A stretch of DNA of 64,000 bases from Streptomyces liliiviolaceus (GTDB lineage Bacteria; Actinomycetota; Actinomycetes; Streptomycetales; Streptomycetaceae): positions 1-64,000 of the forward strand of contig NZ_JAGPYQ010000004.1 in the NCBI RefSeq assembly GCF_018070025.1, read 5' to 3'. Position 1 is the stretch's first letter. Every line of letters begins with the position of its first letter. A program made the position numbers and the translations under genes. Of this stretch, positions 6,372-15,230 are shown in pieces. The notes beneath the pieces were generated by a model. That model was given only the letters and a program-made list of their open reading frames with translations, searched no databases and was not told where the DNA came from.

Positions 6372-7691
6372 TCAGGATGTCGGGACATCCGTTGCGTGTT
6401 CTGCAAGCAGTGCACGCAACGAGTCCGGTTCGCGTTGCGCCGCCGTCCGGAGCAGGCCCTTCAGCAGTTCCAGGGACGGCTCCGTGCCGGCCTTGTCCCA
6501 GCACCTTGCCGTCATCAATCGCGTGGCTTCCAGGAAGTCCGCAGACTCCATCTTCTGCTCAAGGTGCATGGCCACGTACGTCGGATCGTCGTACGGCAGC
6601 TTCTTCGGCTGACTCCCCCGCTGCTGTTCTCCCGCGCCGACGGCGTCGATGACCACATCGTGTCGCTGGCCCGGCAGCGGTGCCGAAGACTCCCCCGGTG
6701 CCGGCCCGCCAGACGGTCCGATCGCCTCCACTACAGAGGAGCCCTGGGGCACGGCGCCAGCCGAACTCGCCAGTTTGTTGTCCGCGGACAACAACTCCGT
6801 GGGTGCTTCCATCTCGACCGCGCCCGGCTCCGGCTCGGGTTCCGGCTCCGCGAGTTTGTTGTCCGCGGACAACAAACTCGTCTCTCGCGGTGCGGGCGGG
6901 GTGTCCGGTGCCGCTTCCAGAACCGCCTTCTCCTGCCGCCTGGCCTGGGCAGCCGACTCCTTCACCTGCTTGAGATGGTCCAGCAGGACCGCCGCGTCGG
7001 CGTCCGGGTTGTCCTTCAAATGGCGGGCGAGGGACCGGCCATCGCGTTCCGGCAAGGTGCCGACGCTAAGCATGGCCTGCAACTCCTCCGGGAGCTCCAG
7101 CAGCGAGAGCTGGTTCGTCACCCAGGACCGGTCCTTGCCCAACTGCTCGGCAGCACGGGAACGAGCGCCTCGCCCTGACTGCTCCGCGCAGACGTCGACG
7201 AGTTGTTGCACGCCGCGGGCCCGCTCTATGACGTCGAAGTCTTCGCGGTCGAGGTTCTCCTTGAGCAGGTGGTTGATGAACTGCTCGCGGGAGGAGGCGA
7301 GGTCGTCGCGGACAACGAAGTCCAGGGCGTCGAGCCCGACGTGGACGGCGCTGCGGAAGCGGCGTTCGCCGTTGACGAGAACGTGCTGGACAGGTCCGAT
7401 CCGTTCCGCCTGCTCGGGCCACAGCGCCAGATAGGCGTCGCGGGTGACCGCCACGCAGGCAGCCAGCTGGGCCTGGCGCAGTTCCTCGCCGAAGCGTGTC
7501 TTGTCCTCGTCCGTGCCGAAGTTGCGGCGCGGGTTGAGCGGGGTGGGGGAGACCTCGTCCAGGTGGAGGCGTACGAGCTCGTAGGTCGGTACGTCACCCT
7601 GGGCGACGGCCTTGGCGCGGCCGCGGGCGCTGCGACCGCGCGGTACCTGGCCGAACGATGATCCGGTGCCCAGCTTGTCTGCGACGCTCAT
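6372..7691 (-). CDS. parB: ParB-family partition protein
   Basis: A 439-residue protein. The ParB/Spo0J N-terminal domain has the CTP-binding signature VNGERRFRS (residues about 106-114). An HTH region follows (RSRAAEQLGKDRSWVTNQLS). The linker from about 250 to 320 is unusual: the peptide LLSADNK occurs at about 272-278 and again at about 300-306, and both are encoded by copies of the partition palindrome. The C-terminus (about 325-439) probably dimerises. The start codon overlaps the parA stop (ATGA). The protein loads onto parS sites and couples plasmid copies to ParA. Confidence 0.88.
   Translation of the reverse strand: MSVADKLGTGSSFGQVPRGRSARGRAKAVAQGDVPTYELVRLHLDEVSPTPLNPRRNFGTDEDKTRFGEELRQAQLAACVAVTRDAYLALWPEQAERIGPVQHVLVNGERRFRSAVHVGLDALDFVVRDDLASSREQFINHLLKENLDREDFDVIERARGVQQLVDVCAEQSGRGARSRAAEQLGKDRSWVTNQLSLLELPEELQAMLSVGTLPERDGRSLARHLKDNPDADAAVLLDHLKQVKESAAQARRQEKAVLEAAPDTPPAPRETSLLSADNKLAEPEPEPEPGAVEMEAPTELLSADNKLASSAGAVPQGSSVVEAIGPSGGPAPGESSAPLPGQRHDVVIDAVGAGEQQRGSQPKKLPYDDPTYVAMHLEQKMESADFLEATRLMTARCWDKAGTEPSLELLKGLLRTAAQREPDSLRALLAEHATDVPTS
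6775..6794. repeat. parS-like palindrome inside parB (20 bp)
   Basis: TTGTTGTCCGCGGACAACAA, perfectly palindromic over 20 bp, within the parB coding sequence, where it encodes LLSADN. Flanking bases add one more partial pairing (AG/CT). It is probably bound by ParB. Four copies of this core lie between 6.27 and 8.93 kb and I found none elsewhere in the window. Confidence 0.75.
6851..6880. repeat. parS-like palindrome inside parB (30 bp)
   Basis: The same 20-bp core with five further paired bases on each side (CGAGT and ACTCG), so 30 bp pair perfectly. It encodes SLLSADNKL in ParB. The longer pairing here and at 6270-6343 suggests that these two are the stronger sites. Confidence 0.78.
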
Positions 7692-8842
7692 GTGCTGATC
7701 CTCCGTGCCGCGGTCCGCATCACGCCTGCCTGGTCGCCGTAGGGCGCATGGACGAGCAGGGGCTTTTTCACGCGGACGGCTTCTCGCTGGTCTTTCAGTT
7801 CGGGGACGATGGCAAGGACGGGCGGATCACCGATGTTGTTCCATTCATCGAGTGAGGACGTGGCGACGTAGCCCTTGCGGCTGTCGTACATGTTGACCAC
7901 AAAGCCCAGCATGGCGATGAGGACGTTCAAGTCCTCGGTGAGGTCCTGGATCTGCTCGTACAGCATGTCGTAGGCGTCGGCGGAGGAGTCCTCGGCCAGC
8001 ACCGGGATCACGATGCCGGATGTGTTGGCTTCCTCGTTCTCGCGGGTGCGGCAGTAGTACAGCGCGGTGTCCATGGCGTAGCCGAGGCTCGGCGGGCAGT
8101 CGACGACGATGTAGTCGAAATCCTGCTCCAGCGGGTCAAGGGCCTTCTCCAGCGCTGTTTCCTTGATACGCACGGACCTGCTGGTCGCCAGCTTCGCATC
8201 GAGCAGGAACGCGTCCTTGCAGGCGGGGAGCAGCCAGAGGTGCTCCTCGAAGTCGCCGCCCTTTATCGGCACGAGCAGTTCGTTCAGCGCGCCCCTGGCT
8301 TCGCCCAGCATGTGCTTGGCGAGGCTCGCGTTGTCGATGTCAAGCAGCGGATAGCCGAGCTGCTTGGTGAGGTGGCCTTGCGGGTCGAAGTCGATGAGCA
8401 GGGTGCGGTGTCCGGACTCGGCGAGCGCCTGGGCGACACCGGCGGAGACCGACGTCTTGCCGACGCCGCCCTTCTGGTTCCCGAAGATGATCCGGCGGGC
8501 CCCGGTGGCCCGCGGGCTCTGAGGCCGGGGAGAGGGGTTGCCGTCGAGCCACAAGCGGATCGACTGCGCGATGGCCTGGTTGTAGGAGATGTTGCGGGTC
8601 TTGCTGTCCTGCTTGAGCTTGCCGTACAGCCCGGCCGGGAGGTAGGTCGCGAAGGAGGTACCGCCGCTGGTGTCAACGGCCGGTCGTTCCTTGGCTTTCC
8701 GCCAGGCTTCGACGCCCTCGGTGACGGCGTCCTGGATGTCCTTGCCCAGTTCCGCAGCCCGGACCTTCAGTTCTTTGCGCAGCTCAGCAGGCAGCTTGGC
8801 TACTACCTTTTCCCGATCACTCGGGTCGTATGGCGCGGTCAT
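7688..8842 (-). CDS. parA: ParA-family partition ATPase
   Basis: A 384-residue protein. Residues 1-100 are a helical N-terminal extension with two repeats of a ribbon-helix-helix-like pattern (KLPAELRKELKVRAAELG and YLPAGLYGKLKQDSKTRN), likely DNA-binding. The deviant Walker A motif KGGVGKTS is at about 124-131, LLIDFDPQGH follows at 148-157, and Walker B is FDYIVVDCPPS at about 229-239. This is a type Ia-like ParA, which binds DNA, autoregulates and moves ParB-parS complexes. It overlaps parB. The palindrome upstream at 8902-8925 may serve as operator and centromere. Confidence 0.9.
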   Translation of the reverse strand: MTAPYDPSDREKVVAKLPAELRKELKVRAAELGKDIQDAVTEGVEAWRKAKERPAVDTSGGTSFATYLPAGLYGKLKQDSKTRNISYNQAIAQSIRLWLDGNPSPRPQSPRATGARRIIFGNQKGGVGKTSVSAGVAQALAESGHRTLLIDFDPQGHLTKQLGYPLLDIDNASLAKHMLGEARGALNELLVPIKGGDFEEHLWLLPACKDAFLLDAKLATSRSVRIKETALEKALDPLEQDFDYIVVDCPPSLGYAMDTALYYCRTRENEEANTSGIVIPVLAEDSSADAYDMLYEQIQDLTEDLNVLIAMLGFVVNMYDSRKGYVATSSLDEWNNIGDPPVLAIVPELKDQREAVRVKKPLLVHAPYGDQAGVMRTAARRIST

Positions 8843-8901
8843 GGCGCTACCTTACTCACCTCTGTGGCCTCGGAGGTCCCGTCAGACGCGTGTTCTGCCC
8901 C

Positions 8902-8925
8902 GTTTGTTGTCCGCGGACAACAAAC
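8902..8925. repeat. parS-like palindrome upstream of parA (24 bp)
   Basis: The shared 20-bp core plus two further paired bases on each side, located about 60 bases upstream of the parA start. Its position suits both a partition site and an operator for the parAB promoter. Confidence 0.75.
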
Positions 8926-9074
8926 AGACCCCTCCAGCAGAAGTGGGCCAGCGCGGCCTACACGCCGTGATGTCTCTGGCGAAATGCCCTGTTTTGCCTG
9001 CCCGTTGAGGCTGTGAAAGCAGCACGACGTTGCCCGACGCCGGGCTCGGCGACACCGCCCCGGCCGGGTGAAGT

Positions 9075-9383
9075 TCAGGGTGCGGGTGGGGGAGTGTCCG
9101 GTGTGCTTGAGCGGTTGCGGCGGCGGGTGGCGCGGTGGTTCCAGTAGTGGCGCCACCAGGCGAGGCGGTGCTGGGAGTCCTGCGGAAGGAAAGCCTGGAA
9201 GGCGGACTGGATCAGGACGACGAGGAGACCGGTCAGAGCGAGGGTGAGGACCATCGGCCAAGGGGCGCCGGTCAGGGCGATCGTCAGGACGCCGACCGAG
9301 GACAGGCCCGCGCCGGCCAGGGCGGGCGTGCGGGTGGGGCGGGCTGCGGTGTTGGCCTGCGGGGCGGGTTGCTGAGCGGGCAT
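9075..9383 (-). CDS. Small membrane protein
   Basis: A 102-residue protein starting MPAQQPAPQANTA. Two hydrophobic helices (GAGLSSVGVLTIALTGAP and MVLTLALTGLLVVLIQSAF) are followed by a cytoplasmic, Trp/Arg/His-rich tail (HRLAWWRHYWNHRATRRR) and a Pro-rich end. It is divergent from the large gene at 9479, with about 95 bases between the starts. Function unknown; it may act with its divergent neighbour at the membrane. Confidence 0.5.
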   Translation of the reverse strand: MPAQQPAPQANTAARPTRTPALAGAGLSSVGVLTIALTGAPWPMVLTLALTGLLVVLIQSAFQAFLPQDSQHRLAWWRHYWNHRATRRRNRSSTPDTPPPAP

Positions 9384-9478
9384 GGTGGGCTCCTGCGTCC
9401 GGTATCGGTGGATGAGGGGTCCACCGTCCGGGCTGCGGCATTGATGCAGAACGTGACCTGGGATAGGTCCAGGGGGGA

Positions 9479-11929
9479 ATGAACGTGGCACGTCCGGGTC
9501 GGCCGTTGGGGCCGGTTGCCAAGGGCTTACAGCTGCCGGTGAGCGGTTGGGTGCAGGTGTTCCGCACCGTGGTGGTGGAGCAACTGCTGGGCGGGGAGGA
9601 TCCGCTGACGCTGGAGCAGGTGTCCGCGCACCTGATGGCGTGCGCTGTGGAACGGCCGGATGAGCGGCTACGGCCGGTGGGCGCGGCGGGGGCGGACCGG
9701 CTGCAGAGTGTGCAGTCCGGGCGTGGGGAGACGTCGGTGCAGCGGATGGTGTCCGGGCGGCTGGTCCCGACCCGCGATGTGGTGCTGGACCTTCTGCAGC
9801 TGCTGGAGGACCGTGGCCTGCGGCCCGGTGAAGCCGACCTGGAAGAGTTGTGGCGGCTGTACCGGCCGGCCTTGCGCAGCCGCCGTCCCGATGTCGCGGA
9901 GGCCTACGACATCATCGACGAACGCGACGCCGCCCAGAGCGAGACCGCGGGGCTGCGCCAGCAGGTCGGCGTGCTCCAAGCCGATCAGCGCCGGGCCCTG
10001 CTGTCCCTCACCCGGGCCGGGGTGAACCTGCTGGGCGCCCACCGTGCACTGGCGGCCTCACAGAAGGAACTGACCGCCGCCACCGATTCCAGGGAGTTTG
10101 CCCGAGCAGAAGAGCACGAGGCACGAGCCCATCTGGAGGCGGCCGTAGACCGCCTGGACCGGCTCAAGGACGCTTACGAGCAGATGCGTGAACAGGCCGA
10201 AACCCTGCAGCGGGAAGCCGCAGCGGACCGCACACAGTGGCAAGAACGCCAGGCGCTGCTGCTCGAACGCCTGGCGCACGCCGAGGAAGCCCTCGCCCAG
10301 GCCGTCCACGACGCCGAAGGCGCCCGCCGGGATCTGGAACACGAACGCCGCACCGCGGATGCTGCCTTCCGCACGGCGCGCGAGGCCCAGCGACAGGCGA
10401 CCGCCGGACAGGCCGACGCCGTCACCGCCCGTCAGGAAGCCGCGGCCGCTGAAGCGCGACGACTGCAGGAGGCAGCCGCCGCACAGCACGCGCTGAGCGA
10501 AGCCGAAGGCCACCACACGCAGGCGATGAACGCCATCACCCACCTGGAAGCGGAACTGCGCCAGACCCGCACCGAGTTGTGGCGCGCACAACAGCGCCTG
10601 CTGCGCGCGGACAACGAACTGGTCCAGGCGATGCGGGAACGGGCGGTGGAAGCCGACGCCCAGGATGTTCTGTCCCAGGCCCTGACCGCGCTGCAGACGG
10701 ACGGTTGGTCCACCGGGCGCGCGCTGATTCCCGCAGGCCCTGAATCAACCACCGAGCCCAGGCCAGAAGGCCCCGGCCCGGTCCCGGGCCGCCCGCACAC
10801 ACCGCCCGCTCCAGACGCTGCCCCGCCCCTGAAACGGCTGCCGAAGCAGACCTCAGCAGGGGCCGCCCCGCCCACCGGTACATCAGCAGCCGCTCCGCAC
10901 ACGCCTGGAGGAAAGGCCGGTACCCGTACAGCCGAGCAGGGCCCGGCAGGCAGTCAAGCGGAAGCCGCACCACGTGAGGGGAAACCAGCTGCGCAGCGCG
11001 CGGGCACGCGTCCGCGCAAGCCCGAACCGGACCACAGCCTGGGACATACGAAGAAGATCGCGCTTGTGGCCGTCGTTGCTGTCGCGGTGGCGGGCGGCGT
11101 CTCCGCCCTGGCGTGGTGGTCCTGGGACCGGGATACCTCGCGCAGTGCCGACCGCGAATCGCCAACGCCCAGTGCGACGGCGAAACAGTCGAAAGTACCG
11201 AGCCTGCCTGCCAAGCCGGCCCAGGACTCGGTTGCCGATATCGGCGACCAGCCTGTCAACACTGCTGCGATCATGAAACTGCCGGTGTGTGCCGCCTCTG
11301 CTGTCTCTCCGCGGGTGAGGTCGGAGCGCAACGTGTTCACCGACAGGGATCCGCGCCTGACCCTGACCGTCAAGGCTGCCTCGAAGGCGGCCGGGCTTCC
11401 CTGCCGGGTGAACGTTGGCCGTGGTGAAGCGGTCCTCATGCTCACGCCCGCCGCAGGGGATGCCGCGGTGTGGAAGTCCTCGCAGTGCGCCAGCGACCGG
11501 GGCGGGCCGCGCTGGCTTGAGCTGACCGGGACCCGGCCTGTCACCGTGGACTTCCGCTGGAATCGGCGCAGCAGCAGGGACTGCTCGAAGGACACCGCGG
11601 CCCCCTACGGCACCTACCTCGCCGAAGCGGTCCTCAAGGGTGCCCCTAAAACGCAGAGCAGCTTCGTCCTGGCTGGCGAGGAAGCCGAACAGCCCGTCAG
11701 GACCCCGTCCACCACACCCCCGCCTCAGCAACCGGACTCCTCACCGGAGGAGACCGACTCGTCCAACGGCTCCTCAGGAGGCTCCGACGGAGGCTTCATC
11801 GGAGGACCCGAGAGCACGCCGTCTTCGACGGCCCCCAGCCCGTCCGACGACCCGACCGGAGCAGACGGCGCCAACGGAGGCGGCGACGGCGGAGACAACG
11901 GTGGTCTTTTCGGCGGTTCCAGCAGCTGA
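9479..11929 (+). CDS. Large HTH, coiled-coil, single-pass membrane protein
   Basis: An 816-residue protein. Residues 1-130 include an XRE-like HTH (RGETSVQRMVSGRLVPTRDV, then VVLDLLQLLEDRGLRP). Residues about 145-405 are an Ala/Glu/Arg/Gln-rich coiled coil. Residues 430-520 are Pro-rich. A membrane helix at about 526-546 (KKIALVAVVAVAVAGGVSAL) leads to an external domain at 560-740 with Cys residues (PVCAAS, GLPCRVN, SQCASD, RDCSKD) that could form disulfides. The C-terminus is Gly/Ser/Asp-rich. The layout suggests a DNA- or partner-binding cytoplasmic part with an external sensor. Possible roles are conjugation, plasmid maintenance or signalling. Confidence 0.65.
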   Translation: MNVARPGRPLGPVAKGLQLPVSGWVQVFRTVVVEQLLGGEDPLTLEQVSAHLMACAVERPDERLRPVGAAGADRLQSVQSGRGETSVQRMVSGRLVPTRDVVLDLLQLLEDRGLRPGEADLEELWRLYRPALRSRRPDVAEAYDIIDERDAAQSETAGLRQQVGVLQADQRRALLSLTRAGVNLLGAHRALAASQKELTAATDSREFARAEEHEARAHLEAAVDRLDRLKDAYEQMREQAETLQREAAADRTQWQERQALLLERLAHAEEALAQAVHDAEGARRDLEHERRTADAAFRTAREAQRQATAGQADAVTARQEAAAAEARRLQEAAAAQHALSEAEGHHTQAMNAITHLEAELRQTRTELWRAQQRLLRADNELVQAMRERAVEADAQDVLSQALTALQTDGWSTGRALIPAGPESTTEPRPEGPGPVPGRPHTPPAPDAAPPLKRLPKQTSAGAAPPTGTSAAAPHTPGGKAGTRTAEQGPAGSQAEAAPREGKPAAQRAGTRPRKPEPDHSLGHTKKIALVAVVAVAVAGGVSALAWWSWDRDTSRSADRESPTPSATAKQSKVPSLPAKPAQDSVADIGDQPVNTAAIMKLPVCAASAVSPRVRSERNVFTDRDPRLTLTVKAASKAAGLPCRVNVGRGEAVLMLTPAAGDAAVWKSSQCASDRGGPRWLELTGTRPVTVDFRWNRRSSRDCSKDTAAPYGTYLAEAVLKGAPKTQSSFVLAGEEAEQPVRTPSTTPPPQQPDSSPEETDSSNGSSGGSDGGFIGGPESTPSSTAPSPSDDPTGADGANGGGDGGDNGGLFGGSSS

Positions 11930-12002
11930 CCAACCAACGCGCAGGGCAAGCGCCTCGATTTTCCACTGCACGAGACAGACCTTCGGCGCTTCACCGTCGG
12001 AG

Positions 12003-12668
12003 CTACACGACAGGTTCGTACGTCACGGTCTCCAGCGGACAGCCGTCGGCGATGTTGCGGAGGGCGGTGAGTTCGGTGTCGTCGGCGGTCAGGTTCCAGC
12101 GCAGTTTCGTGCCGACCCACTGTGCGGCGTACGTGCAGCGGACGGTTTCGTCGGGGGCGGGTGGCATCCAGTCGGCCGGGTCCTTGTCGCTCTTGCTGCG
12201 GTTGGAGCGGCCGGTGACGGCGACCAGGGACGTGTCCGCGCCCTGGTCGTTGGCGTAGGTCTCGCGGCGCTGGGGTGTCCAGGTGGAGGCGCCGGAGTCC
12301 CAGGCTTCGGCGAGGGGCACCATGTGGTCGATGTCCAGGCCGGATGCGGAGGTGACCCAGGTTGCGTCGTAGTAGGACCACCATCGGCCGCCGGTGAGCC
12401 GGCAGCCGGGGCCGACGTCCGGGGCGTCGACGGCCTCCGCGATGAGTACCTCGGCTCGGGTGTTGCAGCCGTCGGTGGGGTTGTTGCCGGCGTTCCAGTG
12501 TTTGAAGGAGGTGCGCTGGTAGCCCTCCCGCGACTCGGCGCCGGGGGTGAGGCGGTCGACGGCCGCGGCGAGCGGCAGGCTCTCCGCCGCGTGGGCCGGC
12601 GGGACAGTGGCGTAGGGCAGGACGATGAGGGCGGCGGCTGCGAGGCCCCGCAGAGCAGTTTTGATCAC
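12003..12668 (-). CDS. Secreted HNH-family nuclease
   Basis: 221 residues from GTG 12668, chosen because it begins a signal peptide (TALRGLAAAALIVLPYATVP, then PAHAAES). The mature part has the HNH/DUF1524-like pattern of small secreted actinobacterial nucleases: GLDIDHMVPLAEAWDSGAST (with the catalytic His), then RETYANDQ, SKSDKDPADWMPP and TYAAQWVGTKLRW. It is expected to cut DNA outside the cell or in the wall layer. The in-frame upstream extension to 12827 is Arg/Pro-rich and probably not translated. Confidence 0.75.
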   Translation of the reverse strand: MIKTALRGLAAAALIVLPYATVPPAHAAESLPLAAAVDRLTPGAESREGYQRTSFKHWNAGNNPTDGCNTRAEVLIAEAVDAPDVGPGCRLTGGRWWSYYDATWVTSASGLDIDHMVPLAEAWDSGASTWTPQRRETYANDQGADTSLVAVTGRSNRSKSDKDPADWMPPAPDETVRCTYAAQWVGTKLRWNLTADDTELTALRNIADGCPLETVTYEPVV

Positions 12669-13111
12669 TTGCCGTTGATAGCGGCTGGCCGATCGCGCCG
12701 TGCCGTGGCCGCCGGGCAGGTCACCCGTGCGAGGGGAACAGTCGTACCGGAGAAACGAACCTGCGCGCGGGGCCGGCCGCAGGGCACGCCGGGGGCGGGA
12801 ACAACTGGCGGTGCGTGCTGGTTGCAACAGGTGTGGTTATGGAGGGGGCAGTGTCCCCGGGCCTCACCTATAGCCCATGAGGACGATCGTTCGGCTGAAG
12901 CCTCATGGAGCCTTTCGCCGCGTAGGCGACCGCCCCTCCACAACCACGCTCTTCGCAAACAGCCGCTGTTGGGACTCCCTTTCCGGTAGCGGCTGTTCAC
13001 GCCCGGCAGCAACAGTCAGGAGGCAGGGGCTTGCCCGGACCGGCCGTGGCCGGTGGTGGGGCTTTGCCGATTTGAGTCCGGGGTCGTGCGGGGGCGGCTA
13101 CGGTGCCGTCC
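12669..13111. other. Divergent intergenic region
   Basis: About 440 bases between the nuclease gene and the next plus-strand gene. It holds a possible hairpin (CAGCCGCT near 12960 pairing with AGCGGCTG near 12993). No gene is recognised. Confidence 0.4.
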
Positions 13112-13555
13112 ATGCCAGCAGAACTGACCGCAGATCAGGTCATGCGTGTGATCGCCGCGCTGGAGGCGGCGTGGGCCGGGGATGACGAGGCACTGGCCGC
13201 GCTGGCGGGCGGTGGGCAGGGCGAGCAGTCGCTGGCGGTGATGGTCGCCCAGTACGGAGCCAGCCGGGTGCAGAGCATGCTGCTGGTCGTCACGGGCATC
13301 GCGGGTCTTGACGGGGCCGATCAGCAGAAGGCGCTGGCGGAGCTGCGGCAGGGACTCATCGCCCACATGACCACCGTGGCCCTGAGCATGATGGAGGGCT
13401 GGGCCCGCAGCGCGGGCGACGACGTCCGGGCGACCGGCGATCTCGCCCGTCGTGTTCTGCAGGCGATCCTGTCCTTCACCACGGACGGCGATGACCCGGA
13501 GCGGGTGCGGGATTTGTTCGCTCATCTGCGGGCAGACGCGGTGGCCCATTCATGA
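13112..13555 (+). CDS. Hypothetical helical protein
   Basis: A 147-residue protein, ATG at 13112 (a GTG lies 9 bases upstream). It appears all-helical, with MRVIAALEAAWAGDDEALAA near the start and a Met-rich middle (MTTVALSMMEGWAR). No cysteines or membrane segments. No family recognised. It resembles the small uncharacterised proteins commonly found in Streptomyces mobile elements. Confidence 0.5.
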   Translation: MPAELTADQVMRVIAALEAAWAGDDEALAALAGGGQGEQSLAVMVAQYGASRVQSMLLVVTGIAGLDGADQQKALAELRQGLIAHMTTVALSMMEGWARSAGDDVRATGDLARRVLQAILSFTTDGDDPERVRDLFAHLRADAVAHS

Positions 13556-13797
13556 CCTCAGCGGCTGCCCCGCCTGCCTGAGGACGATGGTGAACTGGTC
13601 CTTATGGCGGCAGCGGGGTGGGCCGCGGGTTGCCGGCTTCGGCCAGCGGTCGTGCTGAGGCAACGTCCACACATTGCACAACCCCGCGGTTCCGGCCGTT
13701 CCTGCACGCTTTGCTGCCATCCGCATGTATCTGCGCCGCCCTGGCTGTGTGTGCTCGCTACTCCTGAACCGTTGGTCACGGGTTGAGGAGGAGGCTC

Positions 13798-14010
13798 ATG
13801 GTTCTGTCGATCAATGTGGCGGTTCTCCTGGCGGTCATCATCGTCGTGAGGCTGCGGCGTCGTACGCAGGCGCGGAAGCGGTCGGATGAACAGCTGACCG
13901 TGCTGATCGTGTTGGTGTTCGGGGTGCTGGTCGCTCCGACGGCGTTCGGGCAGTGGGTCGCCGATGTGGCCGGCCAGGTCGCTGAGGGCATCACCGATGC
14001 GGGCCGCTGA
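13798..14010 (+). CDS. Small membrane protein
   Basis: A 70-residue protein starting MVLSINVAVL. The start was chosen because GAGGAGGAGG lies immediately upstream. Two membrane helices (INVAVLLAVIIVVRL and LTVLIVLVFGVLVAPTAFG) flank a basic loop (RRRTQARKRSDEQ), and a short amphipathic tail follows. Function unknown; it resembles small membrane proteins encoded by Streptomyces plasmids and integrative elements. Confidence 0.6.
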   Translation: MVLSINVAVLLAVIIVVRLRRRTQARKRSDEQLTVLIVLVFGVLVAPTAFGQWVADVAGQVAEGITDAGR

Positions 14011-14150
14011 CACTCACGGGCCCGACCGTGGGGCGGGTGCCTCGATCGCAGACCCGACCGCGGCCCCGGTCAGTGCACCGTGCTGGTGCGGGGGATGTTG
14101 GCGGTGAATCGGCCTGACGGGGGTTCTGCGTAAGCGGTACAAGTACCGGT

Positions 14151-15008
14151 GTGGCCAGGCTTCGGTGGGCGAGCATCGTGGAACGGGCTGCCGGCATCGT
14201 CGCCGGTTATGACGAGGTCGGCGGGTGCACGCTGCGCCAGGCCTACTACCGGCTTGTTGCGGAGGGCCTGGTCCCGCACACCCCGTCCGCCTACCGCCGT
14301 CTGTCCGCGCAGCTCGCCCGGGCCCGCCGGGAGGAATGCTTCCCGGACCTGATCGACCCGCTGCGCGAGGTCCATGTGCCGCCCGCCTGGCCGGATGCCA
14401 CCGCGTTCCTGCGGGCCGCGTCCGGCTGGTTCGCCCTGGACCGCACCGTCGGCCAGGCGTGTGCGGTGTATGTGGCGTGCGAGAAGGACACGGTGCGCGC
14501 GCAGCTGATGGGCTGGCTCGCCCGTACCGGGATTCCCGTGCTGATCGTGCGCGGGTTCGCCAGCCAGAGCTACGCGCAGGTGGTGCGCGAGCGCACCGCT
14601 GGCGACCCGCGCCCGGCGGTGCTGCTGTACGTCGGGGACTTCGACGCGTCCGGGGCCGACATCGAGCGGGACTGGGTGGCCCGCACCGCCTGCTGGAAGC
14701 GTGTGGAGCGGATCCTGCTCACCTACCAGCAGGTGCACGGCTACGAACTGCCCGCGGCCGTGGGCAAGGCGGGGGATCCGCGGTGGCCGGCCTTCGCCTG
14801 CCGGTACGGGTTCGATGAACGGCGGCCGGTGCAGTGGGAGGTGGAGGCGCTCGATCCGGCGGAGCTCCGGCGCCTGGTCCTGGCCGCCGTCGCCCCGTAC
14901 GTCGACGAAGCCGTGCTCGCCGACCGCATCGCGGAGGAAGAGCGCCAGCGCCGGCAGCTCGAAGTGTTCATTGCACGCTGGCGCCCGGGGCGCCCGGCTC
15001 GCCCGTGA
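14151..15008 (+). CDS. Toprim-like nuclease/topoisomerase-related protein
   Basis: A 285-residue protein starting at GTG 14151. The N-terminal 80 residues resemble a winged-helix partner domain (RQAYYRLVAEGLVPHTPSAY, RRLSAQLARARREE). The middle carries a Toprim-like pattern: a strand plus Glu at YVACEKDTVRAQL (E111) and a later VLLYVGDFDASGADIERDW with two Asp (D163, D165). Glu plus DxD is the metal site of Toprim domains. YxxL-helix plus Toprim resembles the topoisomerase VI A subunit/Spo11 arrangement, but the protein is shorter and no catalytic tyrosine can be assigned with confidence. Confidence 0.55.
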   Translation: MARLRWASIVERAAGIVAGYDEVGGCTLRQAYYRLVAEGLVPHTPSAYRRLSAQLARARREECFPDLIDPLREVHVPPAWPDATAFLRAASGWFALDRTVGQACAVYVACEKDTVRAQLMGWLARTGIPVLIVRGFASQSYAQVVRERTAGDPRPAVLLYVGDFDASGADIERDWVARTACWKRVERILLTYQQVHGYELPAAVGKAGDPRWPAFACRYGFDERRPVQWEVEALDPAELRRLVLAAVAPYVDEAVLADRIAEEERQRRQLEVFIARWRPGRPARP

Positions 15009-15020
15009 CCCCTGCAGTGG

Positions 15021-15230
15021 TCAGCGCTGGGTTCGGGTGCTGGTGAAGCGCACGGCGGGTCCCCAGTTCTCCTGTACGGGTGTCAGGCACCACTGGCACA
15101 GGGGCAGTCCACCGGAACCGTACTTGTGGGTGCTGCGCTGGCAGTTGGAGCAGGGGCCTATGTAGCTGCTGGAGATGGTGAAGGTGGAGGGGTCCGGTTC
15201 GCTGATCGGGGGCGGGGGAGTGGCGGGCAT
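15021..15230 (-). CDS. Small zinc-ribbon-like protein
   Basis: A 69-residue protein starting at ATG 15230, inside the 3' end of the upstream minus-strand gene. It has two CxxC pairs (CSNC and CQWC) separated by about 16 residues with Gly-rich turns (KYGSGGLPL), typical of a one-zinc knuckle. The N-terminus is Pro-rich. It probably binds zinc. Partner and function unknown. It is translated from the same mRNA as the DUF6233-type protein. Confidence 0.55.
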   Translation of the reverse strand: MPATPPPPISEPDPSTFTISSSYIGPCSNCQRSTHKYGSGGLPLCQWCLTPVQENWGPAVRFTSTRTQR

